In this document: positions 7,526 through 14,327 of the stretch, one piece after another | Numbering within the stretch: position 1 is the first letter of the stretch | How the letters are laid out: every line of letters starts with the position of its first letter | Source of the DNA: Pseudomonadota bacterium | GTDB lineage: Bacteria; Pseudomonadota; Gammaproteobacteria; Burkholderiales; Burkholderiaceae_D | NCBI GenBank assembly: GCA_023409175.1 | Contig: JAEYIG010000140.1 | Location: 1-14,327, forward strand | Direction: 5' to 3' | Length of the DNA stretch: 14,327 bases | Translations under genes and position numbers: made by a program | The notes under the pieces: model-generated | What the model was told of the DNA's origin: nothing | The model's database searches: none | The model's input: only the letters and a program-made list of their open reading frames with translations

Positions 7526-9289
7526 ATGCCAAAGTTTTTTGAAGAAATTAAAACAACCATTAGTTGTTTTAATATAAAAGAATATCGTGTTTTTGGAATA
7601 TCCTTTTTTTTCAGTATCAAGAACTTTTTGAGCAAGGACAAGAAAGGCTATCTGTTTGGTTTCAGGATTTATGATAATTCCAAATCAGTGAAATTGCCTC
7701 TTTCCGAAGGAATGGATGCAGCACAGGAATACGATAGTTCAAACAATGAAAACAGTCCTCCGAAAATAAGCATCATTCTGAATGTCCCTGAACAAGAGAA
7801 GATTTCTTTTGCGACACTGAATTCAATATTGAAACAGAAATACAGTCATTTTGAAATAATGTTGACTGGCGCCATATCAAACGAATCCATTTCGCAAGTT
7901 ACCCGTTATTTTTCTGATGTCCCGTCAGAAATAATGGTTAATGGCGGAAGAACCCTTCAGTCGGGAATTGAAAATTCAACGGGAAAGTTTATTGCTTTTT
8001 GTGAAAATGGTGATTGTTGGAGTGAAGATCATCTCTCGGAAAAAGTTGCCATCATTTCTTCCTTTCAAAATCCGGTGGTTGTCGTCAATGATATAAAACT
8101 GGTCGGAGACAGGCGATACTTCAAATATTTACAGGAAATAATCGATATCAGAAATTCCTTCATAAATGGAAAAACCATGAGGATATCTGATGACTTGTGG
8201 CGAAAAAATGATTTCATCCTGAATGCATCGTGTTGCATGATCAGAAAGGATGTCCTGCATAAATGCAATTTTTCAGATACTACCCATCCTCTTCTTTTGA
8301 ATTCCTGGTTATGGCGCCAGATTTGTCCGGGAAATGATATTTTCTATGTGCCCGAAAAGTTGACATCGGTTGAAATAAGCCACGAAAAAATTCAGAAACT
8401 GAATATAGATCAGTACTATATGGAATACCAACTCATCAAGGGGGATTATCTTTTTGCAGCCAGGGAGCGAGATCAGGTTGTATTTCCGCCAGGCAGTGAA
8501 AATGTTATAAAGACATTTGGAAAAATTGACACAGGTAAAAAGAGACTGGCCATATTTGCCTCATTCAGCAAGAATTCTGTTATTGAAGATTATGTTGTGT
8601 ACTATTTGCGGGAGTTGAGAAAAAATGTCGATGGAATTGTATTCATCATGGATAACCCTCTCCTTCCCGGTGAAATCGGGAAAGTTCAGGACTATGTTTT
8701 CCATGCACAATGCGAGCGGCACCGTGAATATGACTTTGGCTCTTACAAACGGGGCTATCGTTATCTTGTAGAGAATAATATTCTCGAAAACACAGATGAA
8801 CTGGTCGTATGCAATGATTCATGCTATGGACCGATATTTCCGTTTGAGAACGTATTTCAGGAAATGGAAGCAAGAGAAAACAGGGTTGATTTCTGGGGAT
8901 TGAATAGTAACGACCGGATCAGGCATCATATACAGTCTTTTTTCTATGTTTTCAAAAAAACCGTTTTTAATGATGCCTGTTTTGGCGAGTTTCTTTCTTC
9001 TGTAAAAGAGGAGGAAGACGTGCTTGGCGTTATCCTGAATTATGAAGCAGCTTTTACGGGATATCTTAAAACAAAAGGGCACACATACGATACTTATTTA
9101 AAGTATCCTCTGACAGGCGCCACGATAGAAAAAATCATGGCAGACAAGTGCCCTTTGATCAAAGTGAAAATGGTAAACAGTATTTCTGAAAAATCGGAAA
9201 AGTTGATGAATCGCATTCATAACAGAATCGGAAAAGTGAATCCGGTCTTATCGGAAATCCTGCTCAGTAAATTAAACCGTCGGAAATGA
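7526..9289 (+). CDS. Two-domain protein: eroded GT2 domain fused to rhamnan synthesis F (RgpF) domain
   Basis: The 587-residue product has two recognisable parts. Residues about 80-310 follow the GT2 plan (ISIILNVPEQ, FATLNSILKQKYSHFEI, NGGRTLQSGIENSTGKFIAF), but the usual DDGS is replaced by TGAISNES and the metal-binding DxD region reads CENGDCW (159-165), so this half may not be catalytic. Residues about 338-540 match the RgpF family of rhamnose-glycan synthesis proteins: LAIFASFSKN (341-350), YVVYYLRELRKNVDGIVFIMDN (356-377), YDFGSYKRGY (402-411), DELVVCNDSCYGP (424-436) and FWGLNSND (456-463). It probably acts in the cytoplasm on a surface glycan. A TTG at 7520 also opens the frame; the ATG at 7526, with AAGG ten bases upstream, is preferred. 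The gene is strikingly AT-rich (7561-7620 has 13 G/C in 60), which suggests acquisition. Substrate unknown. Confidence 0.75.
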   Translation: MPKFFEEIKTTISCFNIKEYRVFGISFFFSIKNFLSKDKKGYLFGFRIYDNSKSVKLPLSEGMDAAQEYDSSNNENSPPKISIILNVPEQEKISFATLNSILKQKYSHFEIMLTGAISNESISQVTRYFSDVPSEIMVNGGRTLQSGIENSTGKFIAFCENGDCWSEDHLSEKVAIISSFQNPVVVVNDIKLVGDRRYFKYLQEIIDIRNSFINGKTMRISDDLWRKNDFILNASCCMIRKDVLHKCNFSDTTHPLLLNSWLWRQICPGNDIFYVPEKLTSVEISHEKIQKLNIDQYYMEYQLIKGDYLFAARERDQVVFPPGSENVIKTFGKIDTGKKRLAIFASFSKNSVIEDYVVYYLRELRKNVDGIVFIMDNPLLPGEIGKVQDYVFHAQCERHREYDFGSYKRGYRYLVENNILENTDELVVCNDSCYGPIFPFENVFQEMEARENRVDFWGLNSNDRIRHHIQSFFYVFKKTVFNDACFGEFLSSVKEEEDVLGVILNYEAAFTGYLKTKGHTYDTYLKYPLTGATIEKIMADKCPLIKVKMVNSISEKSEKLMNRIHNRIGKVNPVLSEILLSKLNRRK

Positions 9290-9359
9290 TTCCCTGTCTG
9301 GAAGGCATCTCCACATTCTGAACGTGATCCGCATGGATTGCTGCTGTGATGAAGAGGGG

Positions 9360-9396
9360 AAGTTCAACACTCCATAAAAGATGTGTTCCTGAACTT
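9360..9396. repeat. Imperfect inverted repeat between convergent genes
   Basis: AAGTTC-AACAC (9360-9370) pairs with GTGTT-CCT-GAACTT (9383-9396): six plus five base pairs with a three-base bulge and a 12-base loop. It sits in the 209-base gap between the RgpF-type gene and the rng stop. No T run follows on either strand, so it is a possible bidirectional end-of-transcript structure rather than a standard intrinsic terminator. The rest of the gap holds nothing I recognise. Confidence 0.35.
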
Positions 9397-9498
9397 TGGT
9401 GTGGGAAAGGATCCGGCATGTTTTAAAACGCCCTTTGCCAGCTATGAGAAACGGTTGATGTGCTTTCTGAAATGCAATATTTTCTGTGGTCGCTACAC

Positions 9499-10962
9499 CT
9501 ACACTAAAATCACTTCATATTGCCACTGGGCATAAGCCGGTTCGACCTGCAGTGAGATCGGTTTTTCAATCAGGTCACCCAATGCGGCCAGATGTTGGGA
9601 TTCTTCTTCCAGAAACAGGTCAACCACGATTTGTGACGCCAGGATGCGGAATTCCCTGGGGCTGAACTGTTTGGCTTCACGCATGATGTCACGCATGATT
9701 TCATAGCATATCGTCTGAGGCGTCTTGATCTGGCCTTGTCCCTGGCAGACGGGACAAGGTTCGCAAAGGATATGGGCCAAAGATTCACGGGTTCTTTTTC
9801 GGGTCATTTCAACGAGACCCAGCGCTGAAAAATCGGAAATGGAAATCCTGGTTTTATCGTGAGCCAACGTTTTCCGGAGTTCATCCATAACGGCATTTTG
9901 ATGTTCGGAATTGACCATGTCGATGAAATCCAGAATGATGAAGCCACCCAGATTCCGCAATCGTAATTGTCTTGCGATAGCGTGTGCCGCTTCCAGATTG
10001 GTTTTGAAAATCGTATCGTCAAAAGTCCGGCCATTGACGAAACCGCCCGTATTGACATCAATGGTCGTCATGGCTTCGGTCTGGTCGATGATGAGGTAAC
10101 CACCCGACTTGAGGTTGACCCGTCTGGAAAGGGCAAGCTGGATTTCTTCCTCGACATTGTACAAGTCAAAGAGGGGACGATCCCCTTCATGAAGGGTCAA
10201 GCGGTCAAGAATGTCCGGTGTGTATATTCTGGCGAATTCCTGGAGTTTCATGAATTCTTCACGGGAATCGACCAGAATCCGGTTGGTCTTTTCGTGGACG
10301 AAATCCCGCAATACCCTTTCCGCCAGGTTCAGGTCCTGATACAAAAGGGAAGGAGGAGGGGTGACGTAAGCTTTTTCCTTGAGGGTCTTCCAGATCTTTT
10401 CAAGAAACGAAGCGTCTGTTTTCAGATCGGAATCGGAGGCGTCTTCCGCCATTGTCCGGATGATATAACCCCCTTTTTCATCTGGCGCGATAAGTTGCTG
10501 CAAACGGGTTTTCAACGATTCACGTTCCTTTTCGTCAAGGATGCGCTGGGATATGCCGATATGCGCTTCCTGAGGCAGGTAAACCAGCATTCTCCCTGCA
10601 ATGGATATTTGTGTGGAAAGTCGGGCTCCCTTCGTTCCGATCGGGTCTTTTATGACCCTTACCATGAGTGACTGGCCGTCGGTGAGCATTTTTTCAATCG
10701 GGACAGGTTTGTCCGATGGCGCCTTGTCCTGATGTGCCTCGAAAAGATCATCTATATGTAAAAAAGCGGCTTTCTCAAGTCCGATATCAATAAACGCCGA
10801 CTGCATGCCAGGCAATACCCTGACGACACGACCAAGATAGATATTTCCCGCAAGTCCCCGTGTAAGAGAGCGTTCGATATGGAGTTCCTGGGTGGTGCCT
10901 TCCGAAACAATGGCAATCCGGGTTTCCTGAGGCGTAATATTGATCAGTATGTCTTCTTTCAT
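9499..10962 (-). CDS. rng: Ribonuclease G
   Basis: RNase G is an endonuclease of the RNase E/G family that matures the 5' end of 16S rRNA and cleaves some mRNAs. At 487 residues it has the RNase G length, without the long C-terminal scaffold of RNase E. The N-terminal S1 RNA-binding domain lies around 37-125 (GNIYLGRVVRVLPGMQSAFIDIG, interrupted by an insert, to RLSTQI). The DNase I-like catalytic domain carries IDVNTGGF with Asp302 and ILDFIDMV with Asp345, matching the Mg-binding aspartates of RNase E. CPVCQG (Cys403, Cys406) is the zinc-link that joins subunits. Its ATG overlaps the maf stop by four bases (ATGA), so it is the coupled last gene of the minus-strand operon, and it ends convergently with the RgpF-type gene. 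Confidence 0.95.
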   Translation of the reverse strand: MKEDILINITPQETRIAIVSEGTTQELHIERSLTRGLAGNIYLGRVVRVLPGMQSAFIDIGLEKAAFLHIDDLFEAHQDKAPSDKPVPIEKMLTDGQSLMVRVIKDPIGTKGARLSTQISIAGRMLVYLPQEAHIGISQRILDEKERESLKTRLQQLIAPDEKGGYIIRTMAEDASDSDLKTDASFLEKIWKTLKEKAYVTPPPSLLYQDLNLAERVLRDFVHEKTNRILVDSREEFMKLQEFARIYTPDILDRLTLHEGDRPLFDLYNVEEEIQLALSRRVNLKSGGYLIIDQTEAMTTIDVNTGGFVNGRTFDDTIFKTNLEAAHAIARQLRLRNLGGFIILDFIDMVNSEHQNAVMDELRKTLAHDKTRISISDFSALGLVEMTRKRTRESLAHILCEPCPVCQGQGQIKTPQTICYEIMRDIMREAKQFSPREFRILASQIVVDLFLEEESQHLAALGDLIEKPISLQVEPAYAQWQYEVILV

Positions 10963-11582
10963 GGTACGGCTATACCTGCTTTTCTTAACAGTTCGGTTGT
11001 CTCATACAAGGGGAGTCCCATAATGCCGGAATAACTGCCTTCTATATGTCTGATGAATTTTCCTGCCAGTCCCTGAATACCATAACCTCCAGCCTTGTCG
11101 TAGGGCTCGCTGGTTCGGATATACGCTTCGATATTTTCAGGCGACAGTCTGGCAAAAGTCACGCTGGACGTCTGAAGAACCTGTGAAAAGAATCCTTCGT
11201 TTCGAATGGCAACGCTGGTCAGTACCTGATGGGTTTTTCCTGAAAGACGTGCCATCATTTCATAGGCTTGCCCCTCGTCTTCCGGTTTGCCCAGAATCTG
11301 ATTATCCAATACGACAGTCGTATCGGCTGTGAGTACGGGATATCTTTCCATATTGACGGATATCAGAAATTGCCAGGCACAGTCGGCTTTGTCACGGGAG
11401 AGGCGGTTGACGTAATCGGCAGCGTTTTCATGGGCGAGGACGGTTTCATCGACCATATCGTGGTTGACGGTATCCTGTGCGGGAACGTCCAGGACGGAAA
11501 ACTGGATGCCGATCTGGTTTAACAGTTCCTGTCGTCTTGGACTTTTCGAGGCCAGATAGATCATTTTGCCGGAATCCGTCAT
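10959..11582 (-). CDS. maf: Maf-family nucleoside triphosphate pyrophosphatase (YhdE-type, dTTP/UTP)
   Basis: Maf proteins hydrolyse non-canonical or excess nucleoside triphosphates to monophosphate and pyrophosphate, cleaning the nucleotide pool. From the ATG at 11582 the product has 207 residues. Motifs seen are SKSPRRQELL (12-21), TADTTVVLDN (85-94) with the catalytic-region Asp, GKPED (98-102), and YDKAGGYGIQG (161-171). The last is typical of the YhdE (dTTP/UTP) subgroup rather than the m7GTP subgroup. The frame also opens at a TTG at 11588, but GGAG lies six bases before the ATG at 11582, which favours the ATG. The start is two bases after the rlmH stop, and the stop overlaps the rng start, so it is embedded in the operon. 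Substrate subgroup is inferred from the motif. Confidence 0.92.
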   Translation of the reverse strand: MTDSGKMIYLASKSPRRQELLNQIGIQFSVLDVPAQDTVNHDMVDETVLAHENAADYVNRLSRDKADCAWQFLISVNMERYPVLTADTTVVLDNQILGKPEDEGQAYEMMARLSGKTHQVLTSVAIRNEGFFSQVLQTSSVTFARLSPENIEAYIRTSEPYDKAGGYGIQGLAGKFIRHIEGSYSGIMGLPLYETTELLRKAGIAVP

Positions 11583-11584
11583 GC

Positions 11585-12055
11585 TCAACTCCGATGATAG
11601 GGATGGTTTTGTAAAATGGTTGACGCCCTGTAGAGCTGTTCAGTCAATAAGATGCGCACCATTCCATGTGGTAGCGTCAGGGAGGAAAGACGGACCAGCA
11701 TATCGGCTTTTTTCTTCAGGTCCGGATCGAGGCCATCGGCACCGCCGATAATGAAAACGATGTCCCGGCCATCCTGTTGCCATTGCTTCATACTGGTCGC
11801 CAACTGGACGGTTGAATAATCCTTGCCGTGTTCGTCGAGGGCGATGATCCGTGCATTTTTGGGAATGACCGACAGGATTTTCGTAGCTTCCCCGGCCATC
11901 ACGGTCTGGGCTGTCCTGTTGCTCGACCGTTCGACCGGTTTCAGTTCTTTCAACGCAAAATGCCACTCGGGTGGCATTCGCTTGGCGTATTCCTGGTATC
12001 CTTCTTCAATCCAGTCAGGCATGCGATGTCCGACTGCAATGACGGTGACTTGCAT
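11585..12055 (-). CDS. rlmH: 23S rRNA (pseudouridine1915-N3)-methyltransferase RlmH
   Basis: RlmH is a small SPOUT methyltransferase that methylates pseudouridine 1915 in helix 69 of 23S rRNA on assembled ribosomes, using S-adenosylmethionine and working as a dimer. The 156-residue length is standard. Family features include the start [26 protein letters not shown] (68-78), the SAM-binding knot [10 protein letters not shown] (100-109), [17 protein letters not shown] (about 128-144) and the C-terminal HPYHRS, whose Tyr-His-Arg is the family's catalytic tail. A GAAGG Shine-Dalgarno sequence lies just before the ATG, inside the rsfS end, with a three-base gap after the rsfS stop. Its pairing with rsfS is a widespread arrangement of two ribosome-acting proteins. 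Confidence 0.96.
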   Translation of the reverse strand: MQVTVIAVGHRMPDWIEEGYQEYAKRMPPEWHFALKELKPVERSSNRTAQTVMAGEATKILSVIPKNARIIALDEHGKDYSTVQLATSMKQWQQDGRDIVFIIGGADGLDPDLKKKADMLVRLSSLTLPHGMVRILLTEQLYRASTILQNHPYHRS

Positions 12056-12058
12056 GCT

Positions 12059-12556
12059 TCAACCTTCGGCCGGTTTTTCTTCAGCTACTTTTTTTGTTCT
12101 TCTGCGAACGGGTTTGGCTGCGGGTTCACTTTCGGCAGTTTTGGCAGCTGTAGCCGGTTTTGCTTTTGAGGCCGTTTTCCTGACGGTTTTCTTTTTAGGC
12201 GTCACCGGATTTTTGGCCGCTTCGATATCCATGGGATTTTCACCCCAGATTTCTTCAAGGCGATAGTAATTGCGGATGGCCGGCTGCATGATATGGACGA
12301 TTATGTCTCCCAGATCGACCAGAACCCATTCACCGGTATCTTCCCCTTCAATACTGATGATATCCCCACCGGCTTCCTTGACCTTGTCGCGGACAGATGC
12401 AGCCAGGGCTTTTGTCTGCCGGTTGGAATTACCGGATGCAATCACGATCCGTTCGAAAAGACTGGTCAGGTTGCCTGTATCGAAAAGGGCAATATCCGCT
12501 GCCTTGACGTCTTCAAGTGCGTCGATGACCAAAGCCTGTAATTTTTCTATATCCAT
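12059..12556 (-). CDS. rsfS: Ribosomal silencing factor RsfS with basic Ala/Lys/Pro tail
   Basis: RsfS binds ribosomal protein L14 and blocks joining of 30S and 50S subunits when nutrients are scarce. The conserved core is residues about 1-115: DALEDVKAADIALFDT (12-27), FERIVIASGNSNRQTKALA (about 34-52), EGEDTGEWVLVDLGDIIVH and YRLEEIWG. The last 50 or so residues form a low-complexity tail rich in Lys, Ala, Pro and Arg (PKKKTVRKTASKAK..., KPVRRRTKKV), absent from the E. coli protein, and possibly disordered and RNA-binding. The ATG follows the nadD stop with no bases between (TAA then ATG), and there is no Shine-Dalgarno sequence in the AT-rich end of nadD, so initiation probably depends on ribosomes finishing nadD. 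Confidence 0.94.
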   Translation of the reverse strand: MDIEKLQALVIDALEDVKAADIALFDTGNLTSLFERIVIASGNSNRQTKALAASVRDKVKEAGGDIISIEGEDTGEWVLVDLGDIIVHIMQPAIRNYYRLEEIWGENPMDIEAAKNPVTPKKKTVRKTASKAKPATAAKTAESEPAAKPVRRRTKKVAEEKPAEG

Positions 12557-13210
12557 TTAATTTTTATATAAATTGTTTTCTTTAATGTATTTCAGGACGT
12601 GTTCCGGAACTAATGTAACCGGACTTTGACCGTTCTGCAACGCCGTTCTGATTTCCGTCGCCGAAGCATTGACTTGCACATCCCTCGCGAGATAAGTTAG
12701 ACCATAGGGTGACGATTTAATTCTTTCAGGCTCGGCAAATCTTTTTGAGAATTCGTCAGCAATCGCCTTTGGAATCAGCGTCAGTGAATTGGACAGGCCC
12801 GGCCGTGCCGACACGGCGATATGCGTCAGTTGGAAAAGCTGGCGCCAGTTGTGCCATGTGTCGAGTCTCAAAAGCTGGTCGGCGCCCATGATGAAAACCA
12901 GGGGGATTTCATTGCCGACTTCCTGCCGGATGGCTTTCAGGGTGTCGATGGTATAGGTGGCACCCGGACGGTCGATTTCCTGCGTATCGACGGTAATCGA
13001 CAGGTCAAGCGGCTCGAATGCCAGCCTGAGCATGTCGATCCGCTGTTCCGGAGTCGCTTTCAGCAGCGGTTTCTGCCAGGGATTGCCTGCCGGTATCAGC
13101 CGAAGCTCTTTCGTCTTGAACAGCTTGCAAAAATATTTGCCAAGCTCGACGTGTCCTGCATGAACCGGATCGAAGCTGCCTCCCAAAAGAATAATGCATC
13201 GTCTAGTCAA
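12557..13210 (-). CDS. nadD: Nicotinate-nucleotide adenylyltransferase NadD (TTG start)
   Basis: NadD joins nicotinate mononucleotide with ATP to give deamido-NAD in NAD synthesis. The 217-residue product has the nucleotidyltransferase motif GGSFDPVHAGH (10-20), including the HxGH signature, then PAGNPWQK, ATYTIDTL, FIMGADQLLRLDTWHNW and the C-terminal VNASATEIRTAL corresponding to the ISSTxxR motif. No in-frame ATG or GTG precedes the motif. The start is a TTG at 13210, supported by GGAG (13216-13219) five bases upstream and by the short family-like N-terminus before GGSFDP. An ATG nearby (13199) is in another frame. The gene follows purD after 92 bases and abuts rsfS. The N-terminal GG of the ribosome-binding site falls in a possible hairpin (13218-13268). 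Confidence 0.94.
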   Translation of the reverse strand: MTRRCIILLGGSFDPVHAGHVELGKYFCKLFKTKELRLIPAGNPWQKPLLKATPEQRIDMLRLAFEPLDLSITVDTQEIDRPGATYTIDTLKAIRQEVGNEIPLVFIMGADQLLRLDTWHNWRQLFQLTHIAVSARPGLSNSLTLIPKAIADEFSKRFAEPERIKSSPYGLTYLARDVQVNASATEIRTALQNGQSPVTLVPEHVLKYIKENNLYKN

Positions 13211-13217
13211 ATCGACT

Positions 13218-13268
13218 CCGTTTAAGCTTGGGCCGTCGGGTCATCTTTTTTCAGGATTGCCCAAACGG
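13218..13268 (-). promoter_or_regulatory. Possible leader hairpin overlapping the nadD ribosome-binding site
   Basis: Read on the minus strand, CCGTTT-GGGC (13268-13259) can pair with GCCC-(AAGCTT)-AAACGG (13233-13218): four plus six base pairs separated by a six-base bulge, with a 25-base loop. The final GG belongs to the GGAG Shine-Dalgarno sequence of nadD (13219-13216). The loop contains an A-rich run. It could lower nadD translation or be the remains of an old junction; no known riboswitch is recognised. Confidence 0.4.
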
Positions 13269-13302
13269 CGATTGAACATGTCTGCTCATGAAACCATGGC
13301 GC

Positions 13303-14327
13303 TCATGAGCCTGTCTTATACGATTTTAATGCCCGCCATCCAATGTCATGCCTGTATTGTATGCCTTCAAAATGAATGGATTCAACCGCTTCATAAGCCG
13401 TTTTCTGTGCCGTTCGCATGGTGTCGGCCAATCCGACAACACACAGGACACGGCCACCGGAAGTGACCGGTTTGCCTTCGCTGTCCAGTTTTGTTCCCGC
13501 ATGAAAGACGATCTGGTTTTCGTTTGCTTTCGGAATGCCGGTAATGACAGCGCCCTTGACGGGATTGTCGGGGTAACCGGCTGCCGCAAGGACCACACCC
13601 AGCGCGATGCGTCTGTCCCATTCGAGCTCGATCGTATCCAGCGTTCCGTTAACGGCATGTTCCATCACATAAACCAGATCGCTCTTCAGTCTCGACATGA
13701 TCGGCTGCGTTTCTGGGTCACCCATCCGGCAGTTGAATTCAAGGGTTTTCGGATTGCCGTCCTTGTCGATCATGAGCCCGGCATACAGAAATCCCGTAAA
13801 GGGAATGCCGTCTTTTCTCATGCCATTGACCGTTGGCGTGATGATTTCCCTCATGACGCGTGCATGCAGCGCCGGGGTGATGATAGGGGCGGGTGAATAG
13901 GCGCCCATGCCACCGGTATTGGGCCCCTGGTCGTTGTCCAGCAGGCGTTTGTGGTCCTGACTCGTTGCCAGCGGAAGGATGTTCTTGCCATCGACCAGAA
14001 CGATGAAACTGGCTTCTTCGCCTTCGAGGAATTCCTCAATGACGACCCGTGCTCCCGCATCGCCCAGCTTGTTGTCGGATAGCATCATGTCGACGGCATC
14101 GTGCGCTTCCTGCAGGGTCATGGCGACGATGACGCCTTTTCCGGCGGCAAGGCCGTCGGCCTTGATGACGATGGGCGCGCCCTGTTCGTCAATATAACGA
14201 TGCGCGGCAGCCAGGTCGGAGAACGTCTGGTATTTCGCCGTCGGGATGCCGTGCCGTTCCATGAACGATTTGGCAAAATCCTTGGAACTTTCCAGTTGTG
14301 CGGCTTCTTTCGTCGGCCCGAAGATTT
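13303..14327 (-). CDS. purD: Phosphoribosylamine--glycine ligase (GAR synthetase), N-terminus outside window
   Basis: PurD performs the second step of purine synthesis, joining phosphoribosylamine and glycine with ATP. The visible 340 residues are most of the enzyme (usual length about 425); the start lies beyond the right edge, and an ATG at 14262 is internal, since the frame continues as IFGPTKEAAQLESSKDFAKS to the window edge. ATP-grasp motifs are clear: IKADGLAAGKGV, VVIEEFLEGEEASF, DHKRLLDNDQGPNTGGMGAY and the metal-binding EFNCRMGDPETQ. The C-terminal domain follows to GWRALKSYKTGS. It is the most upstream gene of the minus-strand operon in view. In most Burkholderiales hemF lies between purD and nadD; here only 92 noncoding bases do. 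Local base composition is GC-rich (13921-13980 has 38 G/C in 60), unlike the 7.5-9.3 kb region. Confidence 0.96.
   Translation of the reverse strand, partial: IFGPTKEAAQLESSKDFAKSFMERHGIPTAKYQTFSDLAAAHRYIDEQGAPIVIKADGLAAGKGVIVAMTLQEAHDAVDMMLSDNKLGDAGARVVIEEFLEGEEASFIVLVDGKNILPLATSQDHKRLLDNDQGPNTGGMGAYSPAPIITPALHARVMREIITPTVNGMRKDGIPFTGFLYAGLMIDKDGNPKTLEFNCRMGDPETQPIMSRLKSDLVYVMEHAVNGTLDTIELEWDRRIALGVVLAAAGYPDNPVKGAVITGIPKANENQIVFHAGTKLDSEGKPVTSGGRVLCVVGLADTMRTAQKTAYEAVESIHFEGIQYRHDIGWRALKSYKTGS

Noticed and set aside
9967..10671. Plus-strand 234-codon frame antisense to rng
   Set aside because: A shadow of the highly conserved RNase G coding sequence; its residues follow from the complementary codons and match no family.
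13211..13302. Riboswitch (purine or NAD type) before nadD
   Set aside because: The gap is short and shows a single bulged stem without any known riboswitch core; only a possible simple hairpin is supported.
13348..13896. Plus-strand 182-codon frame antisense to purD
   Set aside because: A shadow frame in GC-rich coding DNA; purD motifs on the minus strand are unambiguous.
1..14327. CRISPR array, tRNA/rRNA genes, insertion sequence or prophage genes
   Set aside because: No regularly spaced direct repeats, no tRNA-like cloverleaf, and no transposase or phage proteins were seen on either strand.

Overview
The window looks like a beta-proteobacterial chromosome, most likely Burkholderiales and possibly an Oxalobacter-like anaerobe. 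The evidence is gene order plus protein families: dnaE followed by lipopolysaccharide (LPS) genes on the plus strand, then a convergent purD-nadD-rsfS-rlmH-maf-rng block on the minus strand. That block is typical of Burkholderiales except that the usual hemF (oxygen-dependent coproporphyrinogen oxidase) between purD and nadD is absent. The genus is inference; the gene order and the gap are seen directly.

Layout. Positions 1-689: the 3' end of dnaE, with a probable terminator after it. Positions 1007-5556: a plus-strand lipid A/LPS core group: msbA (lipid A-core flippase), waaF (heptosyltransferase II, overlapping msbA by ATGA), a WaaE/KdtX-type family 2 glycosyltransferase and a second family 2 glycosyltransferase with a galactosyltransferase-like C-terminus. 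Positions 5557-9498: a visibly AT-rich accessory stretch. It holds an unnamed 416-residue GT-B-like surface-polysaccharide protein on the minus strand, a 500-base divergent intergenic region, and a plus-strand 587-residue two-domain protein (eroded GT2 domain plus rhamnan-synthesis F/RgpF domain). Positions 9499-14327: the conserved minus-strand housekeeping operon, transcribed purD > nadD > rsfS > rlmH > maf > rng, with junctions that overlap or leave only 0-3 bases from nadD onward.

How the genes work together. WaaF adds the second heptose of the inner core, the WaaE-like enzyme probably adds a hexose to heptose I, the second GT2 extends the core or another glycan, and MsbA flips the finished lipid A-core. 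The AT-rich genes look like a strain-variable surface glycan module. The minus-strand operon combines purine synthesis, NAD synthesis, ribosome silencing, 23S rRNA methylation, nucleotide housecleaning and rRNA/mRNA processing.

I found no RNA genes, intact insertion sequences, CRISPR arrays or clear prophage sequence. I saw no convincing entirely new system. The most unusual items are the eroded-GT2/RgpF fusion with its divergent neighbour, the missing hemF, and a hairpin that overlaps the ribosome-binding site of a TTG-started nadD.
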